Shown piece after piece: positions 16,299 to 25,322 of a DNA stretch of 46,253 bases. This stretch comes from Thermoplasmatota archaeon. Its GTDB lineage: Archaea; Thermoplasmatota; Penumbrarchaeia; Penumbrarchaeales; Penumbrarchaeaceae. The translations under genes and the position numbers were made by a program. The stretch is from the NCBI GenBank assembly GCA_025457865.1, contig JALOTP010000030.1, forward strand, positions 1 through 46,253. The letters are read 5' to 3'. Under the pieces are notes generated by a model. The model saw only the letters and a program-made list of their open reading frames with translations, was not told where the DNA came from and searched no databases. Every line of letters begins with the position of its first letter. The stretch's first letter is position 1.

Positions 16299-17579
16299 AT
16301 GAACGACCAGACATCGACCATCGGTGGGACCGATGGTAGCACCGTCAAATCGAACGAGACCAGGACCGGTTCCGATAATGACGTTGAGGGCCTCATGGAG
16401 GAGATCAACCACCTCAAAGGCCAGCTCAAGTCCCTTGAGTACACTGTGAACCTTGAAAGGGAGGCCTACAGGCGCGAGCTCGCCGGGGCCTATGACGAGA
16501 TAGGTGCCATCCGCAGGGAAAGGAACCTCCTGAAGAAGCAGATCGATGATGTGATGAAGCCTCCGATGATGCTTGGGGAAGTGGTCGAGGTCACAGGACA
16601 GAAGGAGGTCATAATCAGGAACGGGACGGGGCAATCCTTCATCACAACGCTCTCCGGCGAGATGACGACCGAGGGTCTGCTAACTGGGACCAGGGTCGGG
16701 TTGGAGAGGAACAATCTTGTCGTTATGAGGACCCTGTCATCGGGTAAGGACCCAATAATAATGGGGTCCGAGCTCATTGAGAGACCGACCACCACCTATG
16801 ATGATGTCGGCGGTCTCGATGAGGCCATACTCGAGCTCAAGGAGACGGTCGAGCTGCCATTGATCGAGCCCGAGGCGTTCAAGAGGATCGGCATCCATCC
16901 GCCGACCGGGGTTCTCCTGGTGGGGCCGCCCGGGACAGGCAAGACCATGCTAGCCAAGGCTGTCGCCAACTCGGCCAGGTGCACTTTCATAAGGCTCGTT
17001 GGCTCCGAGCTGGTCCAGAAGTTCATAGGGGAAGGTGGGAGGTTGGTCAGGGAGCTCTTCCAGCTCGCAAGGGAGAAGAGGCCCTGTATAATCTTCATCG
17101 ATGAGCTTGATGCCATAGGGGCTAAGAGATTGGGCATGGACACAACAGGGGACAGGGAGGTCCAGAGGACACTTATGCAGCTCCTTGCGGAGATGGACGG
17201 GTTCCATCCGCTCGAGAACATAGGTGTGGTGGCTGCGACCAACCGGAAGGACATCCTTGATGATGCCCTGCTCAGACCGGGACGATTCGACAGGATAATA
17301 ACCATCCCGCTCCCGGACCGGAAGGGTAGGGAGAGGATACTTGCCATCCATTCCAACGGGGTCAAGCTCGCTAAGAACCTGGACATAGGTCCCTACTCCG
17401 AGAGGACCGAGGGTTTCTCTGGGGCCGATCTGAAGAGCCTCTGCACGGAATCTGGGATGTTCGCAATAAGGAGGAAGCATCGTTCCGTGACCAAAGAGGA
17501 CATGGAATCCGCCCTGGAAAAGGTGCAGAAGAGGAAGGAGCAGAAGAAGAGCGAAGCGCCCGAGAACATGTTCAGATGA
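16299..17579 (+). CDS. pan: Proteasome-activating nucleotidase (PAN)
   Basis: AAA+ regulatory ATPase of the archaeal 20S proteasome; as a hexamer it unfolds substrates and opens the alpha-ring gate. From the chosen ATG it is 426 residues. It has an N-terminal coiled coil (about 25-75, EINHLKGQLKSLEYTVNLEREAYRR in heptads), an OB domain (PPMMLGEVVEVTGQKEVIIRNG), then the AAA module: Walker A GPPGTGKT at 209-216, pore segment near LVQKFIGEGG, Walker B IIFIDELDAIGAKR, and the arginine-finger region DDALLRPGRFDR. The C-terminus is NMFR: the gate-opening HbYX motif appears as Met-Phe-Arg, with Phe for Tyr. No proteasome subunit gene lies alongside, which is common for pan. The TATA box and SD support start 16299. 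Confidence 0.93.
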   Translation: MNDQTSTIGGTDGSTVKSNETRTGSDNDVEGLMEEINHLKGQLKSLEYTVNLEREAYRRELAGAYDEIGAIRRERNLLKKQIDDVMKPPMMLGEVVEVTGQKEVIIRNGTGQSFITTLSGEMTTEGLLTGTRVGLERNNLVVMRTLSSGKDPIIMGSELIERPTTTYDDVGGLDEAILELKETVELPLIEPEAFKRIGIHPPTGVLLVGPPGTGKTMLAKAVANSARCTFIRLVGSELVQKFIGEGGRLVRELFQLAREKRPCIIFIDELDAIGAKRLGMDTTGDREVQRTLMQLLAEMDGFHPLENIGVVAATNRKDILDDALLRPGRFDRIITIPLPDRKGRERILAIHSNGVKLAKNLDIGPYSERTEGFSGADLKSLCTESGMFAIRRKHRSVTKEDMESALEKVQKRKEQKKSEAPENMFR

Positions 17580-17609
17580 TGCCCCCGGTCCTGGACCGCT
17601 CGTGGTCCA

Positions 17610-20177
17610 TCATTCGTACCTATTGGCCTCGGAGGCCATCCCTTTGCTCCGGAGCAACTCCTGGACCTCCCTGGACACTTTCCTGTGATAGTATGTGAGC
17701 CTCTGCTCCTCCAGGAGCTTAAGGCATCTCCCGAAGCTCTCGTGCATCCGGTTGTAGAGCCTCTTAGAAAGGTATAGTCTGCCGTAATCCAGATGCACCA
17801 TGGCTATCTTGTATTTCTCCCCGAGGTCAGTGAATATCCTTAATGCATCCTCCAGGTACTCCTCCGCTGTTTCGTGCTCGTTGGCAAGGAGGTATGCATG
17901 GGCGGCCCCGGACAGGCCATACCCCTGCTGCCTTATGTCCCCTGTCTCCTCCGAGAGCTCTATTGCCTCCTCGAAGTTCTCTATGGCCTTCTCAAGGTCC
18001 CCGGTGGATGCCATTACGGTCCCGAGGCTTATCTTGGTCCTTGCCATCTCGAGAGCGTTCTCCTTCCTCTCAAGGGCCGATATGGCCTTCTGGAACTGCT
18101 CGATGGATAGATCGTGCCTGTCCTGATTGGTATAGACCACACCAAGCCCTGTGTACGACGCGGCCTCCAGCGTGGGGTCCTTGAGCTCTTTGGACAGAGA
18201 CAGCGCCTCTTTGAGGTTCTCCTCGGCCTCCTTGAACTCCCCCTTGGAAGAATAGAACTCCCCTAATGCCTGCAGGGTCTTTGCCATCTCCCCCTTGTTA
18301 TGGAGCTTCCTCGCGGTCCTCAAGGCCTTCTGGAGCCTCTTCTCGGCCGATTCCCTGCTCCCCCGTCTGGACTCTATGATCCCCAGCCTAAGGTTGGCCC
18401 TTGCAACTATGAGAGGCCTATCCTCCGCCTCGCCTATGGCGGAGGCCATCTTGAGCTCGGAAAGCGCCCTATCCCACCTTCCCATAAGCATCTGGACCTC
18501 GCCCTTGAGCAGCCTTGTTGCAGCGTTGTACTCCTTGGTCTCCTCCGTCATCCCCTTCTCCAGCAGGGAGAGAACGGAATCGAACTGCTCCACGAGACCC
18601 TTGGTGATTATGGACTCGCCATAGGTGGATGCGAGCTTGAGGGCCTTTAGGGTCTCCCCGCCCATGGCCAGATGGTACATCGCCTCTACCGTGGCCCTTT
18701 CGGTCCCGACCTCCATGTAGTGGCCCGATGCCTTCAGGTGGTACTGCGTCCTCTGGGCAGGGGTCAGTCTGTTGTAGAAGAACTCCTTGATGAGGTCATG
18801 GGCCTCGTACTCATCGTATGAGGTCTCCTGCATGAGGTTTGATTCCACCAGCTCGTCCAGGACCTTGAAGTCCAGCCCCTCCTCCATGAAGAAGGCCTCA
18901 GAAGGCACGGGGAATCGGTAAACGGAGGCTATCTGAAGGAGGAGGGATGCGTTCTCCTTGAGCTTCTTGAATATCTCCTCGTATATGTAGCGTTTTATGT
19001 CCTTCTGGTCCGAGAGGTCCTTGGCGGATAGGACGAGCTGAAGGAACAAAGGATGGCCCTTGGTTATGTTATAGACCCTATCGAACATGTCCTCCGTGAG
19101 GTCCCTCATCTTCATGAGGCCCCTGCAGCTCTCCCTGTCCAGGCCCGAGATGTTGAGCTCGTGGACGGTCCTGTTCACGACCACGTCGGACCGGTCGTAG
19201 AAGGGGAACACCTGCCTGCCGACTATTATGACCTTGACACCAGGCAGGCCAGGAAGCATCTCCTTGAGGTTCCCGAAGAGCTCGACGGTCTCGTCCGATG
19301 CCCTTTGGAAGTCATCGAACACCATGAAAATGGGCAGGTCCTTCATGGAACTCTCCAGAAGCGTATAGAGCTCCCTGCCCTCCAGGGACGGAGAGCTGTC
19401 AAGATATGTCCGGAGCCCGGACCTGCCCATCTGCTCGAGGAACCTCGAAATGGAATAGATGACGTTCCTGAGGGAATCCCATCTATGGAACCTGTACCAA
19501 AGGATGTGCATCCGGCCCTCCATCTCCGTCGCGCATTTGGCCGCGAGCGTCGTCTTTCCTATCCCTGCTATCCCGGTGATGGAGAGCATGCTGCCCTCCT
19601 CCCTGGAGAGCCAGTCCCTGATGAAGGAGAGCTCCTTCTCCCTGCCGTAGAACTTCTTTGGGAGCGGTACGTCCTGCATTATTGAAATGAACCCTTCGGT
19701 ACTAAGCTTCCTGACCGGTTCCTGACCCTCCGAGAGGAAGGTCCTTACTGCTGTCTCCTTGATCACTCGCTCCTTTCCCATGAGCAGGAGCAGGTCGGCC
19801 AGCTTGACCCTCACGCTGAGGTAGTACGGGACGTCCCTGAGGTCCAGGGTCTTTATCGACCCGTCCGATACCTGAAGGAAGACGTTGAGGGAGGCTATGT
19901 CCTCGAAGACCTCCTTTGCGTAATCGAGCCCCTTGTCCGTCAGGAAATAGGCCTTCCTCTTCCTTGGCAGGCCCTTTATCCTCTTCAGCCGCTCGATGAC
20001 CAGGTCCTCCTCCTTGAGCCTCTTCATGGTCCTGGGGATATTGTCCCTGCGGATCGATATGGCCTCGGCCATGCCCTCCTGGACAACTTCCTTGGGGACC
20101 TCGAAATCCTCCTCCGTGTGGTGGGTCTCGTAGAGATGTAGAAGTATCTTCTTATCTACGGTCTGCCTCGGCACCAT
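17610..20177 (-). CDS. Winged-helix / STAND NTPase / TPR signalling protein
   Basis: An 855-residue multidomain protein. Residues 1-80 form a winged-helix-like domain (RRDNIPRTMKRLKEEDLVIE as recognition helix, KRKAYFLTDKGLDYA as wing). About 175-420 is a STAND/NB-ARC-like NTPase: FYGREKELSFIRDWL, Walker A GIAGIGKTT with Lys208, Walker B LPIFMVFDDF, and VIIVGRQVFPFY as sensor. A helical arm (ASVYRFPVPSEAFFM, YEAHDLIKEFFYNRL) leads to about eight TPR repeats from residue 570 on, with repeat signatures such as ALGEFYSSKGEFKEAEENLKEAL. This is the MalT/AfsR plan: a sensor closes on ligand, the NTPase oligomerises, and the effector responds. The trigger is unknown. The upstream DUF835 gene on the same strand ends 26 bases away, so both are probably one transcript. 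Confidence 0.85.
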   Translation of the reverse strand: MVPRQTVDKKILLHLYETHHTEEDFEVPKEVVQEGMAEAISIRRDNIPRTMKRLKEEDLVIERLKRIKGLPRKRKAYFLTDKGLDYAKEVFEDIASLNVFLQVSDGSIKTLDLRDVPYYLSVRVKLADLLLLMGKERVIKETAVRTFLSEGQEPVRKLSTEGFISIMQDVPLPKKFYGREKELSFIRDWLSREEGSMLSITGIAGIGKTTLAAKCATEMEGRMHILWYRFHRWDSLRNVIYSISRFLEQMGRSGLRTYLDSSPSLEGRELYTLLESSMKDLPIFMVFDDFQRASDETVELFGNLKEMLPGLPGVKVIIVGRQVFPFYDRSDVVVNRTVHELNISGLDRESCRGLMKMRDLTEDMFDRVYNITKGHPLFLQLVLSAKDLSDQKDIKRYIYEEIFKKLKENASLLLQIASVYRFPVPSEAFFMEEGLDFKVLDELVESNLMQETSYDEYEAHDLIKEFFYNRLTPAQRTQYHLKASGHYMEVGTERATVEAMYHLAMGGETLKALKLASTYGESIITKGLVEQFDSVLSLLEKGMTEETKEYNAATRLLKGEVQMLMGRWDRALSELKMASAIGEAEDRPLIVARANLRLGIIESRRGSRESAEKRLQKALRTARKLHNKGEMAKTLQALGEFYSSKGEFKEAEENLKEALSLSKELKDPTLEAASYTGLGVVYTNQDRHDLSIEQFQKAISALERKENALEMARTKISLGTVMASTGDLEKAIENFEEAIELSEETGDIRQQGYGLSGAAHAYLLANEHETAEEYLEDALRIFTDLGEKYKIAMVHLDYGRLYLSKRLYNRMHESFGRCLKLLEEQRLTYYHRKVSREVQELLRSKGMASEANRYE

Positions 20178-20203
20178 AGACCTGTCCGGGCCGTTCTCGG
20201 TGC

Positions 20204-20872
20204 TCAGTCCATCACCACCGCGTCCATGGCCTCGGACAGCTGGTTCCTCACCCTCTGCGGGACCGCCCTGTAGGCTATGGGAACGAGCGCAGAATAACCT
20301 GTCCTTGCACAGCTGCCTCGGAGCATGGTAAGGAACCTGATGACCCTCTGAGGGTCATTTGCCGTGAGCACCGATTCGAAATCGTCCATGAGCAGGACCC
20401 CTTTTCCCCCACCCTTCTGGAAATGGTCCTCTATCTCCCTGAACAGTGCGGAAAGATTGGTCGGATTGATGACCGTGGAACCGCTCTCTTCCGGATGGGC
20501 TATGGACCTGTCAAGCCATATGGTCCTTGCCCCCGCAGGGTATTCCCTTCTCTTGGGTCCAGGGGGTTGAGGGGTGACAAGAAGCCCTGGTGAACCGCTC
20601 TCCAATCTGCTCCGGAAAGCACTCAGCCAGACCTTGTTCCCGTTCCTGTGGAACAGGATGATCAGATCGTTATCCGGTACCACCGGTTCCATGACCGGGG
20701 CACCGATATCTATCCTGCTTCGGCCTGTTCGGGGGATGGTCGAACCTATCTCCCTGGACAAATCATAGAGCCTGTTGACCTTCTTCCTGTGGGACGTTAT
20801 CCGGTAGATCATATAGGCCAGGACCATGACCAGACCTATCGCACATAGGATGATTATTAGGGTTCCTTCCAT
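20204..20872 (-). CDS. Single-pass membrane protein with DUF835 domain
   Basis: A 222-residue protein with an N-terminal membrane helix (residues about 4-24, LIIILCAIGLVMVLAYMIYRI), a short basic stretch, and a cytoplasmic DUF835 domain at about 95-222: LLVTPQPPGPKRREYPAGAR, TIWLDRS, INPTNLSALFREIEDHFQKGG, KGVLLMDDFESVLTANDPQRVIRFLTML and ALVPIAYRAVPQRVRNQL. DUF835 is an archaeal domain repeatedly found in signalling proteins; it has the look of a P-loop-less RecA/KaiC-like fold, but its biochemistry is not known. ATG 20872 is chosen because the 30 residues before it are unremarkable and the membrane helix follows at once. It is probably cotranscribed with the wHTH-STAND-TPR protein downstream, and may place that regulator at the membrane. 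Confidence 0.75.
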   Translation of the reverse strand: MEGTLIIILCAIGLVMVLAYMIYRITSHRKKVNRLYDLSREIGSTIPRTGRSRIDIGAPVMEPVVPDNDLIILFHRNGNKVWLSAFRSRLESGSPGLLVTPQPPGPKRREYPAGARTIWLDRSIAHPEESGSTVINPTNLSALFREIEDHFQKGGGKGVLLMDDFESVLTANDPQRVIRFLTMLRGSCARTGYSALVPIAYRAVPQRVRNQLSEAMDAVVMD

Positions 20873-20988
20873 TGGCAGACACTTCTCCCGTTCACAGGCC
20901 TTATATGTTCCGGATGACTTTGTTCGGAGGGAAAAGGATGGAAAGACTATTAATATCTTCATAGCTAACTGTGAGAAAAGGTGGAATA

Positions 20989-22101
20989 ATGGGTGTTCCC
21001 AGGGTCGTCATCCTCTCACCGGCCTATCCTCCGCTGAGGGGGGGCAGTGCCACTTACTTCCAGACCTTAATTAGGTCCCTTACGGGGAAGGTCTCATTCA
21101 CGGTCCTATCGCTTGAGGCAGAAGGGAGCTCCCGCACGGAGGAACTGGACGGAGCAAATGTGAGAAGGGTGCTCCCTGACAGGAGGGGGGGAGGGGCTAT
21201 CCCAAGATACATCACTGTCATACCTGCAGTTATTTCGGCCCTCAACAAGGAAAGGAAGAAAGGACCGTTCATAATCCATGCCCATAGCAACGGTATCTAC
21301 GGCTACTCGGCCTCGCTTTTCTCGAGCTTTTTCGGAATCCCCATGATCAAAGAGGTCCAGGACACTTCGGACAAGGCATTCGTGCTCAAAGCTGGGAAAG
21401 TTCACAGATGGATCGCAACAGGTAAATTCGTCAGGAGGCGCCTTACGTCCTTCGGTATCCCTGAGGAGAGGATAGTGACCTTCCCTTCCATCAATCCCCC
21501 TGAACTGTCAGAGCTCGCAAGCAAAGCGATGAAGGGTCGAGTAGAGCATCCAGGCAAGGTCAGGTTCGTTTATTTTGGATGGCTCATGAACAGGGTCAAG
21601 GGAGTTGATGTGCTTTTAAAGGCTTTTAGCCTCGCATCCAAGGAACTGGATGGCTTAGAGCTCTGGATCATTGGCGATGGCCCCGACAGGAAGGGACTTG
21701 AAGAGCTTGCGAACGGGCTCCCTGTCAGGTTCCTAGGAAGCCTTCCATACACGGACCTGGTGAAGACGCTCGCGCAGAGCGATATCGTAGTGCTTGCCTC
21801 CCATGAGGAGGCAAATCCAAGGTGCATAATCGAGGGTTATGCCTTAGGCCTCCCCGCCATAGCGACCGATGTGGGGGGGGTTATTGAGGAGCTGCTCGAT
21901 GGTAAGACCGGCATCCTGGTAAAGGACAACGATGTCGAGGCTCTGAGCAGGGCCATGGTGAAGCTAGCATCGGACCAGGACCTCAAGGAAATATTAGGCA
22001 ATGAAGGGAAGGAATTCCTGGAACGATTGCCCACCTGGAGTGATCTTTCCGACGCACTTTATAAGGAATACCTGATCCTTTGGGACCATATCATGAATTG
22101 A
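20989..22101 (+). CDS. GT4-family glycosyltransferase
   Basis: A retaining GT-B glycosyltransferase of family GT4 (370 residues), which transfers a sugar from a nucleotide-sugar, probably to a lipid- or protein-linked surface glycan. The N-terminal domain opens with VVILSPAYPPLRGGSATYF (glycine-rich donor loop) and has FIIHAHSNGIYGYSASLF; the C-terminal domain has VRFVYFGWLMNRVKGVDVLLKAF, LELWIIGDGPDRKGLEELA, and the signature SHEEANPRCIIEGYALGLPAIATDVGG (read in two parts) with the nucleotide-sugar-binding Glu residues. ATG 20989 follows GGTGG and an upstream ATTAATATC promoter-like element; a GTG six codons earlier is less likely. Its 3' end overlaps the convergent metzincin gene by 11 bases. 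Confidence 0.9.
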   Translation: MGVPRVVILSPAYPPLRGGSATYFQTLIRSLTGKVSFTVLSLEAEGSSRTEELDGANVRRVLPDRRGGGAIPRYITVIPAVISALNKERKKGPFIIHAHSNGIYGYSASLFSSFFGIPMIKEVQDTSDKAFVLKAGKVHRWIATGKFVRRRLTSFGIPEERIVTFPSINPPELSELASKAMKGRVEHPGKVRFVYFGWLMNRVKGVDVLLKAFSLASKELDGLELWIIGDGPDRKGLEELANGLPVRFLGSLPYTDLVKTLAQSDIVVLASHEEANPRCIIEGYALGLPAIATDVGGVIEELLDGKTGILVKDNDVEALSRAMVKLASDQDLKEILGNEGKEFLERLPTWSDLSDALYKEYLILWDHIMN

Positions 22102-23044
22102 CCCTCTTAACCCAGCTTTCCCATATTCTCAAACCCAGGTGCATGAGGAGGATGATGACCAATGGGAGGACAAAAGCTAGGAACCCTCCGTTGATCGATT
22201 CGATCAGCATGAAGGCTATGAAAACATCAGCTGCCGAAACTAAGGTCAGAATATAACTAGGCTTGAAAGGGTGGGAATGGACGAAGCTGAACAGGATTTC
22301 CAAAGCAACGAATACCGGGACGAAGGCCAACGAGATGAACGAATTGAAAAGGATGAAAGTAGTCCCAACCGATCGACCTTCTAGGACCGGGAAAAGAAGT
22401 GACCGAAAAGGCATTTGAAATTCATTAACATACCCTAGATGCGTTTGGTCCGTGTTCTCGGCATATTTCATGATATCATCCGGGTCAAGGACATTATGAC
22501 GGTAGCCGAAAAGATGGAATATCTCATGGAGGACGATATGCTGTATACAGGTTATCTCGACCGGTTTGGAACTGTTCCAATAGGATGTTGTCAGAAGCGC
22601 TACTGACCACTCTGTAAAGGCCTGCCCCCAGAATGCTTTACCATCACCGTCCCAATTCAATATCCTACCATCGAAGACCACGACAATGATATCCAACTCC
22701 CATTCCATGTAGGATGACAAGGCACCTGAGGACCTTACGATATCTGATGTTAGATTGAATCCGTTCAGGGTCCTTATCCCGTCCGAGCTGAACCTCCCAG
22801 GGAGTATGACCGGATCGAAATAATCATCATAGATGGTGATACCAGACATCACCGCCGTCGCATCCTCATCGGTACAGCCAGCGGATAGAATGACCCCAAC
22901 ATCGAACCTGGGATGTATGGCTTTCGGGACGATGAGAACAGCTGATGTGGCTATTATTAGGGACAGGACCGAAATGAGGAGGATGGCCATCCTTCTTCTC
23001 GGACGGTCGTCCTGCGCCTCGTTCGATCCACCTTTTTCTGCCAT
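22091..23044 (-). CDS. Membrane-embedded metzincin-type zinc metalloprotease
   Basis: The protein has a short charged N-terminus, a membrane helix at about 19-40 (MAILLISVLSLIIATSAVLIV), an extracellular domain to about residue 205, and three or four C-terminal helices (FILFNSFISLAFVPVFVALE, PSYILTLVSAADVFIAFML, LAFVLPLVIILLMHLGL). The soluble domain carries HEIFHLFGYRH (residues 173-183): HExxHxxGxxH, with three zinc-binding histidines and catalytic Glu174, followed 7 residues later by DIMKYA, a good Met-turn. That combination defines metzincins; archaemetzincin is the closest archaeal type I know, but it lacks this membrane part. ATG 23044 was chosen over TTG 23053. It follows the IMPACT-family gene by about a dozen bases in the same direction, so they form a pair. 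Confidence 0.8.
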   Translation of the reverse strand: MAEKGGSNEAQDDRPRRRMAILLISVLSLIIATSAVLIVPKAIHPRFDVGVILSAGCTDEDATAVMSGITIYDDYFDPVILPGRFSSDGIRTLNGFNLTSDIVRSSGALSSYMEWELDIIVVVFDGRILNWDGDGKAFWGQAFTEWSVALLTTSYWNSSKPVEITCIQHIVLHEIFHLFGYRHNVLDPDDIMKYAENTDQTHLGYVNEFQMPFRSLLFPVLEGRSVGTTFILFNSFISLAFVPVFVALEILFSFVHSHPFKPSYILTLVSAADVFIAFMLIESINGGFLAFVLPLVIILLMHLGLRIWESWVKRVNS

Positions 23045-23056
23045 ATCGATCAACCT

Positions 23057-23437
23057 TCAATCATCGGAGCAGTTGATGGCCTCATCTAAGGCTATCGTTC
23101 CGGCTTCCCTGAACGCCCTGGAGACACCCCCTACCCCCAGCTTCACGCCCCCGAACACCCTTGAGACGACAAGAGCATGGGACCTCAGGTCGTTGGACCT
23201 CAAAAGCTCCATGAGGACCTTCCCCGGGTGCCCCACCTCGCCGTCGTCCTTGGATGATTCCACCATCCTCCCTGCCACCTCAACTCTTATCGCATGACAG
23301 TGATGGACAGCCTTCTTGTACTCCCTCCTGTGGAACTTCAGGATGTCCTCAAGCTCATCGGGCCTTTCGACCTCGTAAAGATGTGCATAGAACCTGGACC
23401 GGGTCTCCTCGAACCTTACCGCGGCAAGCTCCCTCAT
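23057..23437 (-). CDS. IMPACT/YigZ-family protein
   Basis: A 126-residue protein of the UPF0029/IMPACT N-terminal family. The conserved portions are RFYAHLYEVERPDELEDIL with KKAVHHCHAIRVE (normally 'AtHhc.Ayr'), SKDDGEVGHPGKVLMELL (normally 'DDGEPsgTAGkPiL'), and VVSRVFGGVKLGVGGVSRAF, a close match to the signature RyFGGikLGxGGLxRAY. Bacterial YigZ and yeast Yih1/IMPACT are linked to translation control, the latter by competing for Gcn1; the archaeal role is not known. Only the N-terminal domain is present, without the short C-terminal domain of bacterial YigZ (about 200 residues), which is usual in archaeal forms. It shares a divergent promoter region with the M24 peptidase gene. Confidence 0.85.
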   Translation of the reverse strand: MRELAAVRFEETRSRFYAHLYEVERPDELEDILKFHRREYKKAVHHCHAIRVEVAGRMVESSKDDGEVGHPGKVLMELLRSNDLRSHALVVSRVFGGVKLGVGGVSRAFREAGTIALDEAINCSDD

Positions 23438-23537
23438 CGGACTTGGATGGCCTTTTGATGTTTAATCGTTTCCCGTTAAGCGGTTAGTTTTATTGTCATG
23501 ATGACTTTATGGTAGCATCGCTTTGGAGATGAACGAT

Positions 23538-25322
23538 ATGATCTCGGACAGGATAACGGCTCTTAGGGAGCTTATGAAGAGAGAAGGAGTTCAGGCATAT
23601 CTGGTCCCCAGCTCGGACCAGCACCAGAGCGAATACCTTCCGGAGTGCTGGAAGAGGAGGAAGTGGCTTTCCGGCTTCACGGGGTCTGCCGGTGATGTCG
23701 TTGTCACCATGGACAAGGCTGGGCTCTGGACCGACGGCAGGTATTTCATCCAGGCCGAGGAGCAGCTTAAAAGCTCTGGGATAGTGCTCTACAAGATGGG
23801 ACTGCCGGACTCCTTGAAGATGGAGGATTGGATAGCATCCGAACTGAAGGAGGGACAGAAGCTTGGAGTGGACCCGAAGGTGCTCTCCATGGAATCCGCC
23901 TCCGGTCTGAAAAGGACATTGAAGGAGAAGGGTATGGTCCTTCATTACATCGATAGCAATCTTGTGGACGAGCTCTGGACCGACAGACCGTCACCATCGC
24001 TTGGGCCTGTCGAGGTCCTTGATGTGAGGTATTCGGGTGAGTCCCTTGAAAGCAAACTGTCCCGCATAAGGAAGAAGATGGATGAGAAGGGATGCACCGT
24101 GCATATCACAGGTGCATTGGATTCCATCGCATGGACCTTGAACATGAGGGGGAAGGACATCGAGTTCAATCCCGTCTTCATCTCCTATCTCTCGATGACG
24201 AAGGATGGCGGGGTCCTGTTCATAGATCCCATCAAGCTCGATGCGAAGTCCAAGAAGCATCTCATGGACAAGGTCGTGGTCCGCTCCTATTCTGAGTTCG
24301 AAGCGTACTTGAAGGAGCTGTCCGAGAAAGAGGTCAAGGTCTGGCTCGACCCTAAGACGACGAACAAGTGGACCGCGCTCAAGCTCGAAGGGAAGCCCAA
24401 GGTCCACCAGGAGCGATCTCCCATAGTTGACCTCAAATCGGTGAAGAACGAAGTGGAACTGAAAGGGTTCAGGGACAGTCTTGTCGTCGATGGGGTTGCC
24501 ATGGTTCGCTACTTCAAGTGGCTCAGGGAGAACGTCCCCAAGGGTAGTGTGACCGAGATATCAGCCGCTACAAAGCTAGAAGAGCTCAGGAAAGAGGGAA
24601 AGCACTTCGTGGGGCTTTCCTTCACTACGATATCGGGCTACAAAGGGCATGGGGCCATAATCCATTACGACCCGACACCCGAAACGGATGTGGAGCTCAA
24701 GAGCGAGGGGATATATCTCGTGGATTCAGGAGGTCAATACATGAACGGGACCACCGATATCACGAGGACCATGGCCCTTGGTCCTCCCACCCCTGAACAG
24801 ATAGATATGTTCACAAGGGTCCTTAAGGGGCACATAGCGATAGCCTCCCTGAGGTTCCCGAAGGGGTTCTCCGGGAAGCAGCTGGATGCTTTCGCAAGGA
24901 AGGCCCTTTGGGACGCGGGGAAGAACTACAACCACGGGACGGGGCACGGGATAGGACACTATCTGAACGTCCATGAAGGGCCCATGGGGATAACACCGAG
25001 GGATGCCGGGGTCCCGCTTTCCGCAGGCAACGTCCTCTCTAACGAGCCTGGATACTACAAGGAGAACGAGTACGGCATCAGGACGGAGAACCTGATAGTC
25101 GTCGTCAAGGACGAGGAGTTCAGCACCCCGGAACAGGAGTTCCTAAGGTTCGAGACATTGACCCTCTGCCCGATAGACCTCTCCCTTGTCGATAGGAAAA
25201 TGCTGACTAAAGAGGAGAGGAAGTGGCTCAATGAATACCATAGACTTGTGAGGAGGAAGCTCTCTCGGAAGCTGGACCCGGAGACCAGGGCTTTCTTGAA
25301 GGAGCTGACACGTAAGGTCTAA
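23538..25322 (+). CDS. Xaa-Pro aminopeptidase (M24B, aminopeptidase P)
   Basis: A three-domain aminopeptidase P of 594 residues, cutting the bond before proline at the second position of peptides. The first domain opens with RITALRELMKREGVQAYLVP and has RKWLSGFTGSAGDVVV and LWTDGRYFIQAEEQL, the long eukaryote-like form. The C-terminal pita-bread domain holds the dinuclear metal site: LVDSGGQYMNGTTDITRT (two Asp ligands), HGTGHGIGHYLNVHEGP (His ligand and catalytic His), NEPGYYKENEYGIRTENL (two Glu ligands). At almost 600 residues with two N-terminal creatinase-like domains it resembles eukaryotic XPNPEP1 rather than short archaeal PepQ. ATG 23538 has GGAG nine bases before; ATG 23529 is the alternative. 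Together with the M29 peptidase it would complete peptide breakdown to amino acids. Confidence 0.92.
   Translation: MISDRITALRELMKREGVQAYLVPSSDQHQSEYLPECWKRRKWLSGFTGSAGDVVVTMDKAGLWTDGRYFIQAEEQLKSSGIVLYKMGLPDSLKMEDWIASELKEGQKLGVDPKVLSMESASGLKRTLKEKGMVLHYIDSNLVDELWTDRPSPSLGPVEVLDVRYSGESLESKLSRIRKKMDEKGCTVHITGALDSIAWTLNMRGKDIEFNPVFISYLSMTKDGGVLFIDPIKLDAKSKKHLMDKVVVRSYSEFEAYLKELSEKEVKVWLDPKTTNKWTALKLEGKPKVHQERSPIVDLKSVKNEVELKGFRDSLVVDGVAMVRYFKWLRENVPKGSVTEISAATKLEELRKEGKHFVGLSFTTISGYKGHGAIIHYDPTPETDVELKSEGIYLVDSGGQYMNGTTDITRTMALGPPTPEQIDMFTRVLKGHIAIASLRFPKGFSGKQLDAFARKALWDAGKNYNHGTGHGIGHYLNVHEGPMGITPRDAGVPLSAGNVLSNEPGYYKENEYGIRTENLIVVVKDEEFSTPEQEFLRFETLTLCPIDLSLVDRKMLTKEERKWLNEYHRLVRRKLSRKLDPETRAFLKELTRKV

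Noticed and set aside
19053..19685. A 210-codon plus-strand frame
   Set aside because: Antisense to the NTPase domain of the STAND protein; rich in Glu/Leu/Pro with no domain.
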